From Tetrapyrgos nigripes (taxonomy: Eukaryota > Basidiomycota > Agaricomycetes > Agaricales > Campanellaceae), in the NCBI GenBank assembly GCA_013368315.1, contig JAACJM010000351.1, positions 1 to 64,000 on the forward strand: a stretch of DNA of 64,000 nt. Direction: 5' to 3'. Position 1 is the stretch's first letter. The number at the start of each line of letters is the position of its first letter. The notes under the pieces are model-generated. The model saw only the letters and a program-made list of their open reading frames with translations. It ran no database searches and had not been told where the DNA came from. A program made the position numbers and the translations under genes. Shown here piece after piece: positions 12,252 to 22,524 of this stretch.

Positions 12252-12256
12252 CCCTA

Positions 12257-12970
12257 CCATTTTTGTGAAGCATCAGATCAAAGACTAGGAGACACCTTGG
12301 TCTCTGAGAAACAAGGAATACTACAGAATTTAGCAAGTTCAATGATAAGGTTATTTGTGATGCAACAGTTGAGGTCACAAAAGAGACTTATGGGGCAGGT
12401 CTGACTTGCTTCACACAATTCTGCAATAAATACAAGATTGGTTCAGTGTCCCGATAAAAGAATGGGCCTTCTGTTTGGATGGTGAATTCCTCAGTGTCAA
12501 CATCAAATATGGTCCACAAGTAAAAGTATTTCACTAAGACTACTTCACCTGGTACCAGTTCCCAAACCCAACATTCAACACAAATAAAAGCTCCATCAAA
12601 TTTTCAAGGATCAGCTCTGATAGCTGGAAGATGGTTGAATCGACAGATATATTCCAACTCGTATGGAGGGAGTGGAAATGGAGGTCAAGTGTGATCACAG
12701 GCAAAGTCTGAAGGTATGAAATGGATAGTGGCCAGGATGTAAAAGGAAACAGATAGGAATTGGTGGTGAAAAGAGTTGTTACACAGTTACTCAAAGTACT
12801 CTGTGGAAACACAGTCTACACCAAGTAGTGTCTGTGAACAACTGACACAATAGTCAAGTTGTAATGAAGGAAATAATATAAAGAATGAAGAAATACCAGA
12901 TAAAGCAATGAGAGAGACAGGGAGAAGAGAGTGTTGGTTGTGAGGTGGGTGTAAGAGAGTTCATTCAAGT
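12257..12970 (-). pseudogene. Leader/internal remnant of an inverted Gypsy relative
   Basis: Read on the minus strand, this follows the LTR at 12971-13446. It starts with the same CTTGAATGAACTC motif, then an ACTTTGAGTA block (near 12790) and a frame containing VGFGNWYQV near 12550, matching the leader of the plus-strand element at about 4500 (VGFGNWNQV). No gag or pol domain is recognisable before it meets the insertion site of the big Gypsy element. It is therefore an older, truncated copy used as a target. Confidence 0.7.
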
Positions 12971-13446
12971 GCCAAGGTTGTTAATACACTCAATAACAAA
13001 CCTCCCAAGTCACACAAGAACAAGATTGATCAAGGGTAGAGAGAGATATAGAGAGAAAAGTAAGCTGACTAGGCTCTACACTGCATAATAGTAGTATGGA
13101 GTGGAGACAAAGTGAACAAACTGGGGAATGAGTTACAAGGACTCCAAGTATATATGAGACAATAAAGGTTATGAGAAAAAGAAGTTAAGAAGTTGATGGG
13201 AATAGAAGAGTGTCCATATGATGTGTCATAGATGAGAACTATCAATCAAATATGGATAGATATAGGTACCAAGAAGTAGAAGTTTGATGGACAGTTATTA
13301 TAGAGGTAGACATAAATTATAGGGTTCATTGAGTATGAATCTGAGTATAAATCAATGGGGAAAAGCAATAGACAAATGATGAAGGAATTCCAGGTTCAAA
13401 GATGAAGAAAAAGAAGGAGGACAAAGAACTGTAGCAGTTTGTGACA
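12971..13446 (-). repeat. LTR of the inverted Gypsy relative
   Basis: On the minus strand it runs from TGTCACAAACTGC (end at 13446) to AACCTTGGCA (12971). It is similar throughout to the 3620-4067 LTR, including CAGTGTAGAGCCTAGTCAGC. It is followed on the minus strand by leader sequence, so it is the 5' LTR of that copy. The 3' partner was not found in this window. Confidence 0.85.
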
Positions 13447-13464
13447 TCGGAGTTCTCTTGACAC

Positions 13465-14202
13465 TAGTGTTCACCAAGTTCAGTTCTGAACCTTGGTTCG
13501 GACCAAACTTTCTTGAACTGAACGCAAAGTTCAGTTCAAAGTTCAGAGGTTTTTTGAACCGAACTTTATGTTCAGTTTAGAGTTCGAGGAGAGTTGAGAT
13601 TGAGTGGACGCATCCAAATGTGTCCAAACACGTTCAAATGTATATATCAGGCTGAGTTTAACAGAGCCAAGATGAGTGTTTTTTTAAACTTTTTGCCATA
13701 CTACTTATCTTGTACCCAACTCCAATGTCATTGGAATACACTAGATTTGACATAAACCACCTGGAAATCCCCAAAAATGTGTAAATTTTTTCCTGAGGGA
13801 GCTCATCCCTGCTTCCTGTTCTTTCTCTTGACTCTGCAGGTATGTTTCAAGCATACAAATGTGCTCTCAATTATGTCATTTGACCCTGTATAGCACAGAA
13901 AACTATAAATACTAGGTAGGCTTTTGTAGCATTCCAATGCAGGTGAAGCCTCGCCTCTATTGTAAATAGTCTTTATCTACAATAGGTATTTATTTAACTG
14001 CTAAAATTGAGCTTTCAGTCATCTTGGAAAAGTATGTGGTCCAAACGCATTCGGACTCTTATGAACCTGAACCAGACTGAAAGTTCACTGAATGTGAAGT
14101 CCAGTTCAAAGTTGAAAGAATTTTTGAACCAAAACGTAAGTTCAGTTCAAGGTTCAGAAAATTTTTGCCTCAACCAGACTGAACCAAACTTGGTGAACAC
14201 TA
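13465..14202. mobile_element. hAT-like MITE with 8-bp target duplication
   Basis: 738 bp. The left end TAGTGTTCACCAAGTT is repeated inverted at the right end (AACTTGGTGAACACTA). The start TAGTG fits the YARNG rule of hAT termini. Flanks are CTTGACAC (13457-13464) and CTTGACAT (14203-14210), an 8-bp duplication with one change. Subterminal regions hold many GTTCAGTTC / GAACTGAAC units in both orientations. No transposase frame, so it would have been moved by an autonomous hAT element elsewhere. Confidence 0.82.
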
Positions 14203-14264
14203 CTTGACATAGACAATAGAGCTGAATGGGTGTAGATTGCCAAAACACATTTCGTAGGGAGTTT

Positions 14265-15960
14265 TCATGCTGATAGCTTTGTGTGGTGTGCAGTTTCAGA
14301 TATAGACTGTAGAATTGGTGGCATGTGTTCAACTTCTGGGAAAGCTGCTTCAGCAGCTATATTGGAACAATCGATGATGGGAAAATCAGTAGGATCTTCA
14401 ATAGATGGGATTTCTTCATCACTCTCTTTCTTCTTTCTTTCCCTGGTACTTCCAGCTATTTCCCTTTTCCTTCCACTTCTCTGTTGTCCCCTATCTTCTC
14501 TGTCTTTGTTGTCTCTGTAATTCCTATCATCTTTGTGTTCCCTGGCAACATTAGCATGTGGTACATGCTTCAATGGGCAATCTTTGGAGAAATGACCAAG
14601 TCCTCCACAGTTGTAACAATTCAGTTCCTCTTGGGTCTGGTTGTGTCCTTGCCAATTAACTCCTCCTGAACCTTGGCCTCTTCCTCTGAAATTTCCTTGA
14701 CCTCAGAATGATGATCCTCCTTGACCTCTGCCTCTAAAGTTATCGTTAGAGTAGTTGGCAGAATCTTGAGATTTGGTGTCACAGTTAGTGTTCTTGCCTT
14801 AAGCCTCAGCTCAAATAGCTGCCATCAGCATTTCTGGCATTAACTTGGCTGGGTTGTCTTTGTGAACAGTGACGAGGGCAGTAACAGTGGCTTGGTATGT
14901 GTCAGGAGTTGATGAGATAATAGCTGATTTGAATTGGGAAGCAGGAATATTGACACTGTGATCTGCTAATTCATCAATAATAGTGATGAGTCAATTGAGA
15001 TGTTGGCCAATCTTGGCAGGATTGGTACATGTGAGGGAGAAAAGTCACTTTTCCAAGCTGGCTTCTGTGAGTGGGTTCTTTGCGTCATAGTCAGTTTTCA
15101 ATACATCCCATAGATCCTTTGATGTTGGTTTGTTCTTGTATTGCCTAAAAATCAAATCTGGCAATGTGCTGATAATACCATTCAAGAGGTCTCCATCCTC
15201 CTGTGTCTGTGCTGATGTTGCTTCTGTGGTCAAATACTTGTCATATCCAATAGACTTCATTGTTCTTTCTACCCTAGTGACCCATGTTCTCCAGTTTGAG
15301 CCATCCTGTTTCAACTGGGTAACCTTATCAAATGCCTTGTTGGCCTTGGACATACTGTTGTTGTCGTCTAAATCTATTTTGTCATCTGAGTTGGATGGAG
15401 TCAGTGATGGATTAGATGGTGGAGCTTGATGGTTCTGATTTCAGTGGAGATCAATGTGGTTCTGGATCTGGATCTGGATCTGGGTTTGGATCTGGGTTTG
15501 GATCGCTTGATGGAGGCTGTGATGGAGGTGGTGATGAATCTTTCAATGGTTCTGGGGCCTCTGGTATTGATGATGACAATGGCTGTGGTGCAGCTTCTTG
15601 TGGCCATCCTGGAGATGGAAATATGAGTGGATCTGGTGGTGGTGGTACTGTGCACTCTTGATGGCCATTAATGAGTGGTTCTTGTCCTTTGTTTATCTGT
15701 CTTCCCCAAGGATTTGGGTTTGCTACTGGTGGTAATGGGATATTATTGTAGTGATTTGGGCAGGGATGTGCTGTGGTGTTGCACTGGTGGAACTTTTCAG
15801 TTTCTATGTCCCAAAAATGATCAATGAAGTCGTCAATGTCATAGATGTGTGCCTGATATGCACAAAGGAGGTCTGGTGCTGGTGGGACATACTGCTGTGG
15901 TCTGGGACTGCCTCTCCTGGGTGCTGGCGATCCATGCCTTGAGCTGTAGCATTGTGAGCT
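14265..15960 (-). pseudogene. Copia-type Gag remnant
   Basis: On the minus strand a Pro/Ser-rich N-terminal part (about 15960-15370, with PPPPDPLIFPSP and a DPNPDPNPDPDPDP stretch) leads to MSKANKAFDKVTQL at 15353. Then come DGSNWRTWVTRVERTMKS and SKDLWDVLKTDYDAKN, hallmarks of Copia-type Gag. A zinc knuckle CYNCGGLGHFSKDC lies at about 14600. A charged tail (RKREIAGSTRERKKK) follows. At least five stops interrupt the frame, at expected Arg or Trp positions. No integrase or reverse transcriptase follows, so it is a gag-only remnant. The Gly-rich frame on the opposite strand at 15416-15661 is its shadow. Confidence 0.75.
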
Positions 15961-16739
15961 ACTAGTGATACAATGTCAAGAGCTAGACAATGAGATATGC
16001 TTAGGTTAGGGCAGAGCCTTGTGAAGTACAACACTGCTCATGGAACCAGTAAACATTCAAAAGTTCAAGAATGAGTCAAAGGTAGGGTCTGCTGAAGGAA
16101 TACTACTACTATTAGCTGTGTTCAGCAGTTGATATACACCTGTCATGAACGAGGCCCAATCTTGGTTTGCATCAAAAACAAGAGAAAGGTCAGGGAAAAA
16201 TGGTAGTTAACAGTTAAGATAAGAGGGATACTTGTACACAAAGATAAGAGGGAAAATGGCAATATATTTGCAGATCATTAATTATACTAAAATGTCCTGA
16301 TAGGTCATAAAAAGGAATATATTGTATTTTTTGGCATCTCAAATGCTTGGATCTCACCTCAATAAACCCACCAGTCTCTTAACACTCAACATGCAGTTGC
16401 AGTGATGCTTTCCATTCATATCATGCACTGCATCCCTAAATTTCTTCACAAGTAAGTCATCTGAATCAATAAACATTCCTCCTCTTCTTACTTATTATGC
16501 AGGCCCATTCGACGATGTTTGTCACCTTTTCCTGGATATATCCAAAAAATGACAAAGCTTCTTCAAGATCATGCCCATGTTTGTAGTAATATTCAAGAAC
16601 AGAGAGACAGCCATAGTCCTGAAAATATTGAGGTGAATTGTAGAGATCTAGTAAACACTCTGCTACTCTGACATCTCTCTGAATTACAGAACGTGTTCTT
16701 GACTGCACTTGCTCAGGCAACTGAGAGTCACAAAAATAT

Positions 16740-17663
16740 TCTTTCAAAAATGTCTATGCGACTCCTGGCCATTAATTTTGTGGCTAACTGGACTTCTGTG
16801 TGTGCTATTTCATATATCATTGACGAATATTACTGATTCTAGATTTTTAAAGAGCTTGGTAAGATACTGTGATTTTTAGCAAGCAAAATCACATCAAAAT
16901 GTTCTGCTAATCAGACACTAAATTTTGCACTATCTCGTCTGGCATTATCACCAGACTTGGTTCCTGTGTTACGTCAAGAAGTGGAAACTTGCATCACCCT
17001 ACAAGGCTGGTCTCATGCTTCAATCAATGACATGTACTTGCTAGACAGCTTTATCAAGGAATCCCAGCGTCTTTCAGGTGCTGTAGAAAGTGAGTAAAAA
17101 TCACCTCTTTTTCATGGTAGGGCTAACAAAATAATAACAGTATCCCTTACTCGCAAAGCCATGAAGGATTTTACGTTTTCGGATGGAACTCAAATTTCCA
17201 AAGGCACATTGATAGCCTTCCCTGTTCAGGCCATTCACCATGATGAGTATGTTCACTTCCAATCCAGCCAAAATTGGGATATTGACCCAGACCTTTTCAG
17301 AAAATTTACAATAATGCATGCAGCTTCAAACCTTGGAGATTCGCGCAGGACCAAGACAATCCACCCCCACAAGCATCTCCCAGTCCAATGACCTCACCAG
17401 ACACTAAATTTCTCAAAATTTGGTATTGGAAGGCATGCATGGTAAGGCTAGCCAAGACGGATACTCATTTCAGTGAATAATCTTTCTCTAGTCCAGGGAG
17501 ATTCCTTGTTGCATACACAATCAAACTGGTGTTGGCACAAATTTTGATGAATTATGACATGCACGTAGAGGAAAGCCAGTCCTTCCAGACGCAGTGGATC
17601 GCTGAGGCGGTACTTGCCAACCGAAACGCAGAAATTTGGTTCCAAAGACGTCAGGCTTGACAT
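16740..17663 (+). pseudogene. Cytochrome P450 monooxygenase, 3' half
   Basis: Heme-thiolate monooxygenase remnant. A helix-I-like segment (RLLAINFVANWTS) lies at about 16760, then PDLVPVLRQEVE at 16950, the ExxR helix as LLDSFIKESQRLSG, a segment with SLTRKAMKDFTFSDGTQ, and the heme loop FGIGRHACPGRF. Two typical introns are needed: 17090-17140 and 17442-17491. The second splits the codon of the heme-ligand Cys (TG|T). The C-terminal LAQILMNYDMHVE ends at a stop by 17663. The N-terminal half is not recognisable, and the stretch between helix I and 16900 plus the region before the heme loop (around 17300-17400) look damaged. It converges on the gene at 17837-18292. Likely a relict of a fungal-specific P450. 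Confidence 0.75.
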
Positions 17664-17836
17664 TAATTCCGCCCTTATCTATGTATTTATTTCGGTGAAA
17701 TACAAATGCGCGTGCAATTGTCACATAGGCCTGTACAGAAGCCACAGGCCACACACTGTAGTAAGGGCAGAATATCAAAAGATTCCGCCTCAAAGATACC
17801 AGATTCACGACAAGGCTACAACACGCCTGTATCAGG

Positions 17837-18292
17837 CTACTCTGAGCATGACCGTCTTCCACGTCTCGTCGTATTTTTCCGGCCTTTGACGTTGGGATCC
17901 ACCCACAGTACGCTAGGATTAAGGACAGCCTCCAAGTTGATAACCTTGCGATAACCCTGATATAGAGACGCCAACGAAGAGGATGTCCTTCTGCCTTTCT
18001 TGAGACTTCCTTCCGGATTGGCCTGATGGAATGAGGTCGAGGTCGTCTGAGCCCGACTGCCAGTGACAGAGGTCGAGACAGCTTTCTGGGTGTTTTCGAG
18101 AGCATTTGCGCCATCTAAGGAATGCTTCGCAGTCTGGCCTGAGGTTTCTAGGACACCCTCCAGTGCAAAGGCCGCAGTCAGGGAAGGTGCCGGTTTGACA
18201 CGGTATGGGGACAGTTGCGAGGTAAGCCAGTCATGAAACGGTGGGGAGATAACATGGCTGTAGCCTGAGGTTGCAGCGGCAGTGTAGGTCAT
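17837..18292 (-). CDS. Hypothetical Ser/Thr-rich basic protein
   Basis: A 151-residue open frame starts at the ATG ending at 18292 (MTYTAAATSGYSHV). It is rich in Ser, Thr, Lys and Arg, with no membrane segment and a basic C-terminus (KGRKNTTRRGRR). Codon use is CpG-rich, unlike the surrounding repeats, which favours a host gene. No family recognised. The start lies about 100 bp from the TTACGAGGCC-ended repeat at 18386-18716, which occupies its promoter. Its 3' end faces the P450 remnant. The C-terminus may extend through an intron below 17837. Confidence 0.5.
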   Translation of the reverse strand: MTYTAAATSGYSHVISPPFHDWLTSQLSPYRVKPAPSLTAAFALEGVLETSGQTAKHSLDGANALENTQKAVSTSVTGSRAQTTSTSFHQANPEGSLKKGRRTSSSLASLYQGYRKVINLEAVLNPSVLWVDPNVKGRKNTTRRGRRSCSE

Positions 18293-18385
18293 ATTTAAGG
18301 GACCTGGAAAATACTGGCATCATATGGTACATCGAGATGATTGTTTTGGAGTAGAGAAGAGAAAATGGAATGAAGTGGGCGTTCA

Positions 18386-18716
18386 AGTTGATGGTTACGA
18401 GGCCTCTTAAAGGCCGAGTTAACTTATGTCGACCTCGAAAATTTACCACGACCTCAAACTCCCACCCCTTTTCATTGCCACAGCCGGTCTTTGCCCTTCC
18501 CGACAACCGGAATGTCCAGACTCGGTCTAGACGAGATCCAAGGACCGTTAACGTCAATAACCACGACGTCATGCTAGCATGTCAAATCGGTCTGCTTAAC
18601 GCCCTTCTTCCCTCTCACTTTCCACTAATTCTCCCTCCCTTCTGCATAACTTGGGTTAGACTACGTGAAAGGGCCTCGTAATTTGCCACGCGAAGCGATG
18701 GCCCTTTGCCCCAGTT
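18386..18716 (+). mobile_element. TTACGAGGCC-ended small repeat, CpG-rich copy
   Basis: About 331 bp, from AAGTTGATGGTTACGAGGCC to CCATCGCTTCG-type sequence ending GCCCCAGT. A near-identical copy lies at 31948-32277. Internally, TTACGAGGCC near the left end is repeated inverted as GGCCTCGTAA near the right end. A third, rearranged relative at 28576-29005 shares both ends in inverse orientation. No ORF with a recognisable transposase. This copy retains nearly all CpG sites. Confidence 0.7.
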
Positions 18717-19441
18717 ATATAGACTTATAGTATTCGGCTGTGATATGAGGATCACATTGTGAGAATATCGGTTAGGCGATGCTGGGAGGAGCTGGGGGCG
18801 CTCGAATACGCGACGTCAGGGGCACTTCTATTTTGAGAATTATTTTTATGTTTGATTACCTGCTACACAACTTCGCTTCGGACAAGGTTTTTCGAAAGCG
18901 CTGTAATGAATAGATGAGAGTGACAGAGATCACATAACTGGATTGTTATGACGTTTGTAGTGAGAATGTCTGCATGTGCATCTAGATGTGTTTGCAAGTA
19001 GCTGCAATAGCCTGAGATAGTACCTAAGTTAAGTACAGCCTAAGTAACCGTGGTAGTCAGGTAGTGTGATAGAACTATGTACATGTATCAAGGCGAGGTG
19101 AGGAAAAGATGTATCTCGTATCCTAAATAAAGCTAATTCTAAAATCAATGATCAAGGCTGTTCCCATTGAGATAAAAATGTACTGTACATTCTATTTATC
19201 TATCTTGTTTCGAAACGGGTGGACGTACTTAATGGTGTGTCAACACGGGTCAGCAGGGGTCAGCCACGAATCGCAATGACAACGGAGTTTGAATAAATTA
19301 GCATTGATACCCTTAACCGTTGCCCATTTAATCCTGAGATGAAAAGGCTCGATCGGGACGTGGTCGAATTGTTCAAAAAGGTCCCAAAGCTCTAATGTTC
19401 TCCCGGCACCTTCATTTCCTTTCAAGAGGCAGGACGCAGCC
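18717..19441. other. Intergenic region upstream of the acyltransferase
   Basis: No gene motif. The last 200 bp probably hold the promoter and 5' leader of the acyltransferase. There is no obvious TATA box close to the ATG at 19442. The minus ORF at 19240-19473 has no family features. Confidence 0.4.
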
Positions 19442-21052
19442 ATGAATGGCTCATCTATCGATGACACCTCCAATCAAACGACCCTCATTCCTCTCAGCCC
19501 GCTTGACTCGCTTTTTATAACTCGATTGAGTGGCTTCACAATCGGTTATGTCCTTCAGCAGGGTGCTTTCAGCCCATCCTCTCTGGAAGTTGCCGCAATA
19601 CGGATGCTAAATCGGTGGAGATTATTAGCGGGCTGGGTCGAATTCACCAAAAATGGGTCTTATATCCGTGTTCCTTTGGGGAACATTGATCTCAAGGACC
19701 GTCTACGATTCACGTTGGAGACATTGAACGTTTCTCTCGATGTACCTGATACCACGCACGGTTCAGCTGTCTTCCCTCGGCCTCCAGTCGAATTCTTCCG
19801 TGATTCCTCTGTTCCCTCCAATCTTCCCACATATGCAGAGACCAAATGGCCGCTGGTTTCCATTCGTGTCACAGAGATGACCAATTGCTTCTGTGTTGGC
19901 ATTACCGTCCCTCATGGAGTGTTCGATATATTTGGGTTTGGGCAAATACTGCGAGGGCTTGACGCGGAGTTGAATGGGAAAGAATGGACTCCTCCACCTC
20001 TCTTCACATCCAACATCATGAAGGACGCATTCGAGGAGGGTCTTCCATCGAATGTCTCAAGCCAAGAGGATACATCAGTATCTACTACACCTAGTACCGG
20101 TCCGAAGCTTGACCATCTCCCTTCCAAGTCGGATCTGGTATCAGCAGCCATCCAAGCATTTGCGCATTACAAGGACACTTTCATTCCTTTGACGTTGATA
20201 GCGGTTATCAAGATGTTCCTCCACTCAGCGTACGAACGTTTCTACCATGGGATGGAGACCCGGACGGTCTTTATTGATCAGAAGGTGTTGGATAACATGG
20301 TCAGGGAGGTCAAGGATGAGGTCCAAGCTTCTGGGAAAGGAAGATGGGTATCTACCAATGATGTTATCACGGCTTGGATGTTGAAGGTCGGCAGCTACGC
20401 TTGGTTATTGCCTGGTACTCACGTCTTCCTTGGTACAGACCGTGCATCAAGACGAACATAACAGCCACAAAATTTCTGCTTTCCAAACCATATCAATCCG
20501 GCCTTTGCTTCGAGAGCAGCTGAGCAACTCACTTTTTGATGTCTATACGCGTGAGTCTCGATTGAAAAGCTTCATGACAGCTCATTCACGAACTTCGGTT
20601 TACAGACAATTCCTCTATATTAGCTGGTCTTCCTTTGCTGACCAAAACGGAGATCTGTTCGATGTCCATTGCAGACGTAGCTTTCCTATCCCGTCTCACC
20701 GTAGACTCGGTTCGGAAGGATACAATATTTATTAGATTGCTCTTCCCGTGGATAAACTCAGCTAACCAGGGTGTAGTGAATGGGAAAGGCGGCCTCAGAG
20801 CGGTTGCACGTCGAAGCAACCAGAGTTTTTTGGTGGTTTACCAGCCATTCTATTGCTGACCTCGAAGGAATCAACTTTGGCTCTGACATCGCCGCATTCT
20901 GGGCCTGGCCTCACCCTGATTCATTCGTAGGTCCAGATAACTCTGTTATCTTGAACAAATTCAAGGGAGGGTACATGTTGGAAGGGGTAGGTTTGCGGAA
21001 ATCAAGGTGGAGCAAGATCGCGAAGGAAGTAGAACGAATGAATGGTATTTAG
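19442..21052 (+). CDS. BAHD-like acyltransferase (transferase family)
   Basis: Likely transfers an acyl group from a CoA donor to a small-molecule acceptor, probably in the cytosol. Exon 1 (19442-20386, 315 codons) has the catalytic HXXXD as HGVFD at about residue 157, then TPPPLFTSN and, near its end, STNDVITAWMLK, a signature of this family. Introns 20387-20438 (52 nt) and 20551-20605 (55 nt) join exons in frame. Exon 3 codes HNSSILAGLPLLTK and MSIADVAFLSRL. The last part, from about 20780, switches frame and has INFGSD where the family has a DFGxG-like motif; an extra intron or a one-base frameshift is needed near 20750-20830. The stop is at 21050-21052. Substrate unknown. CpG-rich codons mark it as a host gene. 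Confidence 0.75.
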
Positions 21053-21292
21053 ATACAGGTTACAAAATTTCAGGGCTTTTACTTTTGGAGATTATCAGTT
21101 TCCTGCTAGTGTCATCTTCACTTTCTTCTGCTGCCTTTCCAAAAAGCATCCTGGGAGAGCTCACTTTCTGTGTTTGATTTCTAGGCTTTTCAAAACTTAC
21201 ATGTCTTGCCTGTCTTGCCACACTCATAAGAATATTAACTGCAATCAGTACTCAGAGTCACAACAGAAAATAGATTTTCGGGTTAGTAGCTT

Positions 21293-21373
21293 GCAACACG
21301 GTTTTTAAGTTCAGTTCAGTTCTTTGTGAGTTACTCACAAAGAACTGAACTGAACTTAAAAAACCAGTGTTGC
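21293..21373. repeat. Near-perfect 81-bp palindrome
   Basis: The left arm (21293-21331) and right arm (21332-21373) are reverse complements with only two or three differences and no loop, centred on GTGAGTTACTCAC. Both outer ends read GCAACAC toward the flank, so each arm ends in a CAGTGTTGC-type terminus. It could extrude as a long cruciform. Confidence 0.85.
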
Positions 21374-21938
21374 CGCGGTCCGGGCCGGGCCTGGCCCTCC
21401 TCAAATTTCCTGGCCCTTGACCCGGCCCTCGACAGGCCGGGGTCAGCTCTGGTCAGCCCTGGTCCACACTGATATATTTTTTTCTTGAGAGGTAGGTCAA
21501 AAAAACCCATAAATACTTATGAATACCCTTTTTATCTATGTAGATTAATCTATAATACAGTACTTGAGGCCAAAAGAAGCTCAATCGTGTCTGAGCTCAA
21601 CATCCCAAGCTATGGGAACAATCTCGGAACTTGCCGAGCATTGCTGTTACAGTGGTACATCACTATACAGGTGTCTAGGACACTAAGTTAGCTAATTACT
21701 GTATACAGAATTCTGTCTGACAAATCGAGATGGCCATTTAAAGTGGCCACTCTAGGTCATACAGAAAGCCAAGGTCCTGAGGGCTGGACAGGGTCGGCCC
21801 TCCTCTCCAATGCCTGACCCTCAACCTGACCCTTGAAGGCTGGGTTGGGCCAGGGTCAGTGGCTGTACGGGGTCATCGGGGTCAGTCCAGGCTGGGTCAG
21901 TGGCCAATGGGGTCATGACCCGGACTGAGGCAAGACTG
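21365..21938. mobile_element. GC-rich hAT-like non-autonomous element
   Basis: The left terminus CAGTGTTGCCGCGGTCCGGG and the right terminus, read inward as CAGTCTTGCCTCAGTCCGGG, form imperfect inverted repeats, and CAGTG fits hAT ends. The 8-mer TGTGAGTT directly follows the right end (21939-21946) and occurs at 21325-21332 inside the palindrome on the left, about 32 bp from the terminus. Both subterminal regions carry repeated CTGGCCCT / GGGTCAGG words. No transposase frame. Confidence 0.6.
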
Positions 21939-22052
21939 TGTGAGTTTCTACCTACTTCTCCTGCTGGAATGTAGGCTCATTGCCTTCAAGTTACGTGGTG
22001 ACAGTAATGGCCCCAGGTTCAGAATTTTACAACAAGTTACTCACATTGAAAG

Positions 22053-22519
22053 TGTCAAGGTTGTCAATACATTCAATAACAGATAAGAGATAGATTGATA
22101 GAGAAAGAGTAAGCTGACTATGCTCTACACTGCATAGTAAGAGTACAGAGTGGAGACAAAGTGAACAAACTAAAGGTCTATCTAAAATGTCTAGTGGCTT
22201 ATATAGAAGAACAATAAATAAGTGAGAGAATTCTGTGTTATAGATATAGGTCAACAAACACAAATACAAAGATATAAAAGGTGTTGATAGGGGAAAGATA
22301 GGATTAAGATTGGAGAAACATAGGAGAAACATAGGATCATAAGAATAGAAGATTGATTGACAGTTATTATAGAGTTTGACAGGTTTTATAAGGTTCAAAA
22401 TCAGTGTTATAAGGTTTAAAGTATTCAACAAGGAAATGTGATAGATGAATGATCAAAAAATGGGTTCAATAATGAAGTACAAGAGGAAGGAGGACAAAGA
22501 ACTGTTGCAGTTCATGACA
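22053..22519 (-). repeat. Solo LTR (Gypsy family of 3620) with GAAAG target duplication
   Basis: 467 bp, TG...CA on the minus strand, similar to the LTRs at 3620 and 12971. GAAAG is present at both sides (22048-22052 and 22520-22524), a perfect 5-bp duplication, with no internal region. This is the footprint of LTR-LTR recombination. Confidence 0.92.
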
Positions 22520-22524
22520 GAAAG

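Larger units (their letters stand above)
3615..12256 (+). mobile_element. Complete Ty3/Gypsy chromovirus with CCCTA target duplication
   Basis: The 5' LTR begins TGTCACGAACTG at 3620 and the 3' LTR ends at 12251. CCCTA is present immediately outside both ends (3615-3619 and 12252-12256), a clean 5-bp target-site duplication. Internal order is leader, gag with a zinc knuckle, protease, reverse transcriptase, RNase H, H2C2 integrase zinc domain, integrase core and chromodomain, then a purine-rich tract before the 3' LTR. This is the chromovirus order. The element is inactive, with many in-frame stops plus insertions at 7384-8651 and 11529-11937. It sits inside an older inverted relative. Confidence 0.92.

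Noticed and set aside
15416..15661. Gly/Ser-rich plus-strand ORF
   Set aside because: Antisense shadow of the Pro-rich part of the Copia-type Gag, which continues into recognisable Gag motifs.
16466..16747. 93-residue minus-strand ORF (YFQDYGCLSVLEYYYKHGHD)
   Set aside because: Open and protein-like, but no family recognised; no start or stop relation to the P450 on the other strand could be established, so it is not listed as a gene.
16740..21052. Functional biosynthetic gene cluster
   Set aside because: No core synthase is present and the P450 is incomplete; two tailoring-type genes do not make a cluster.
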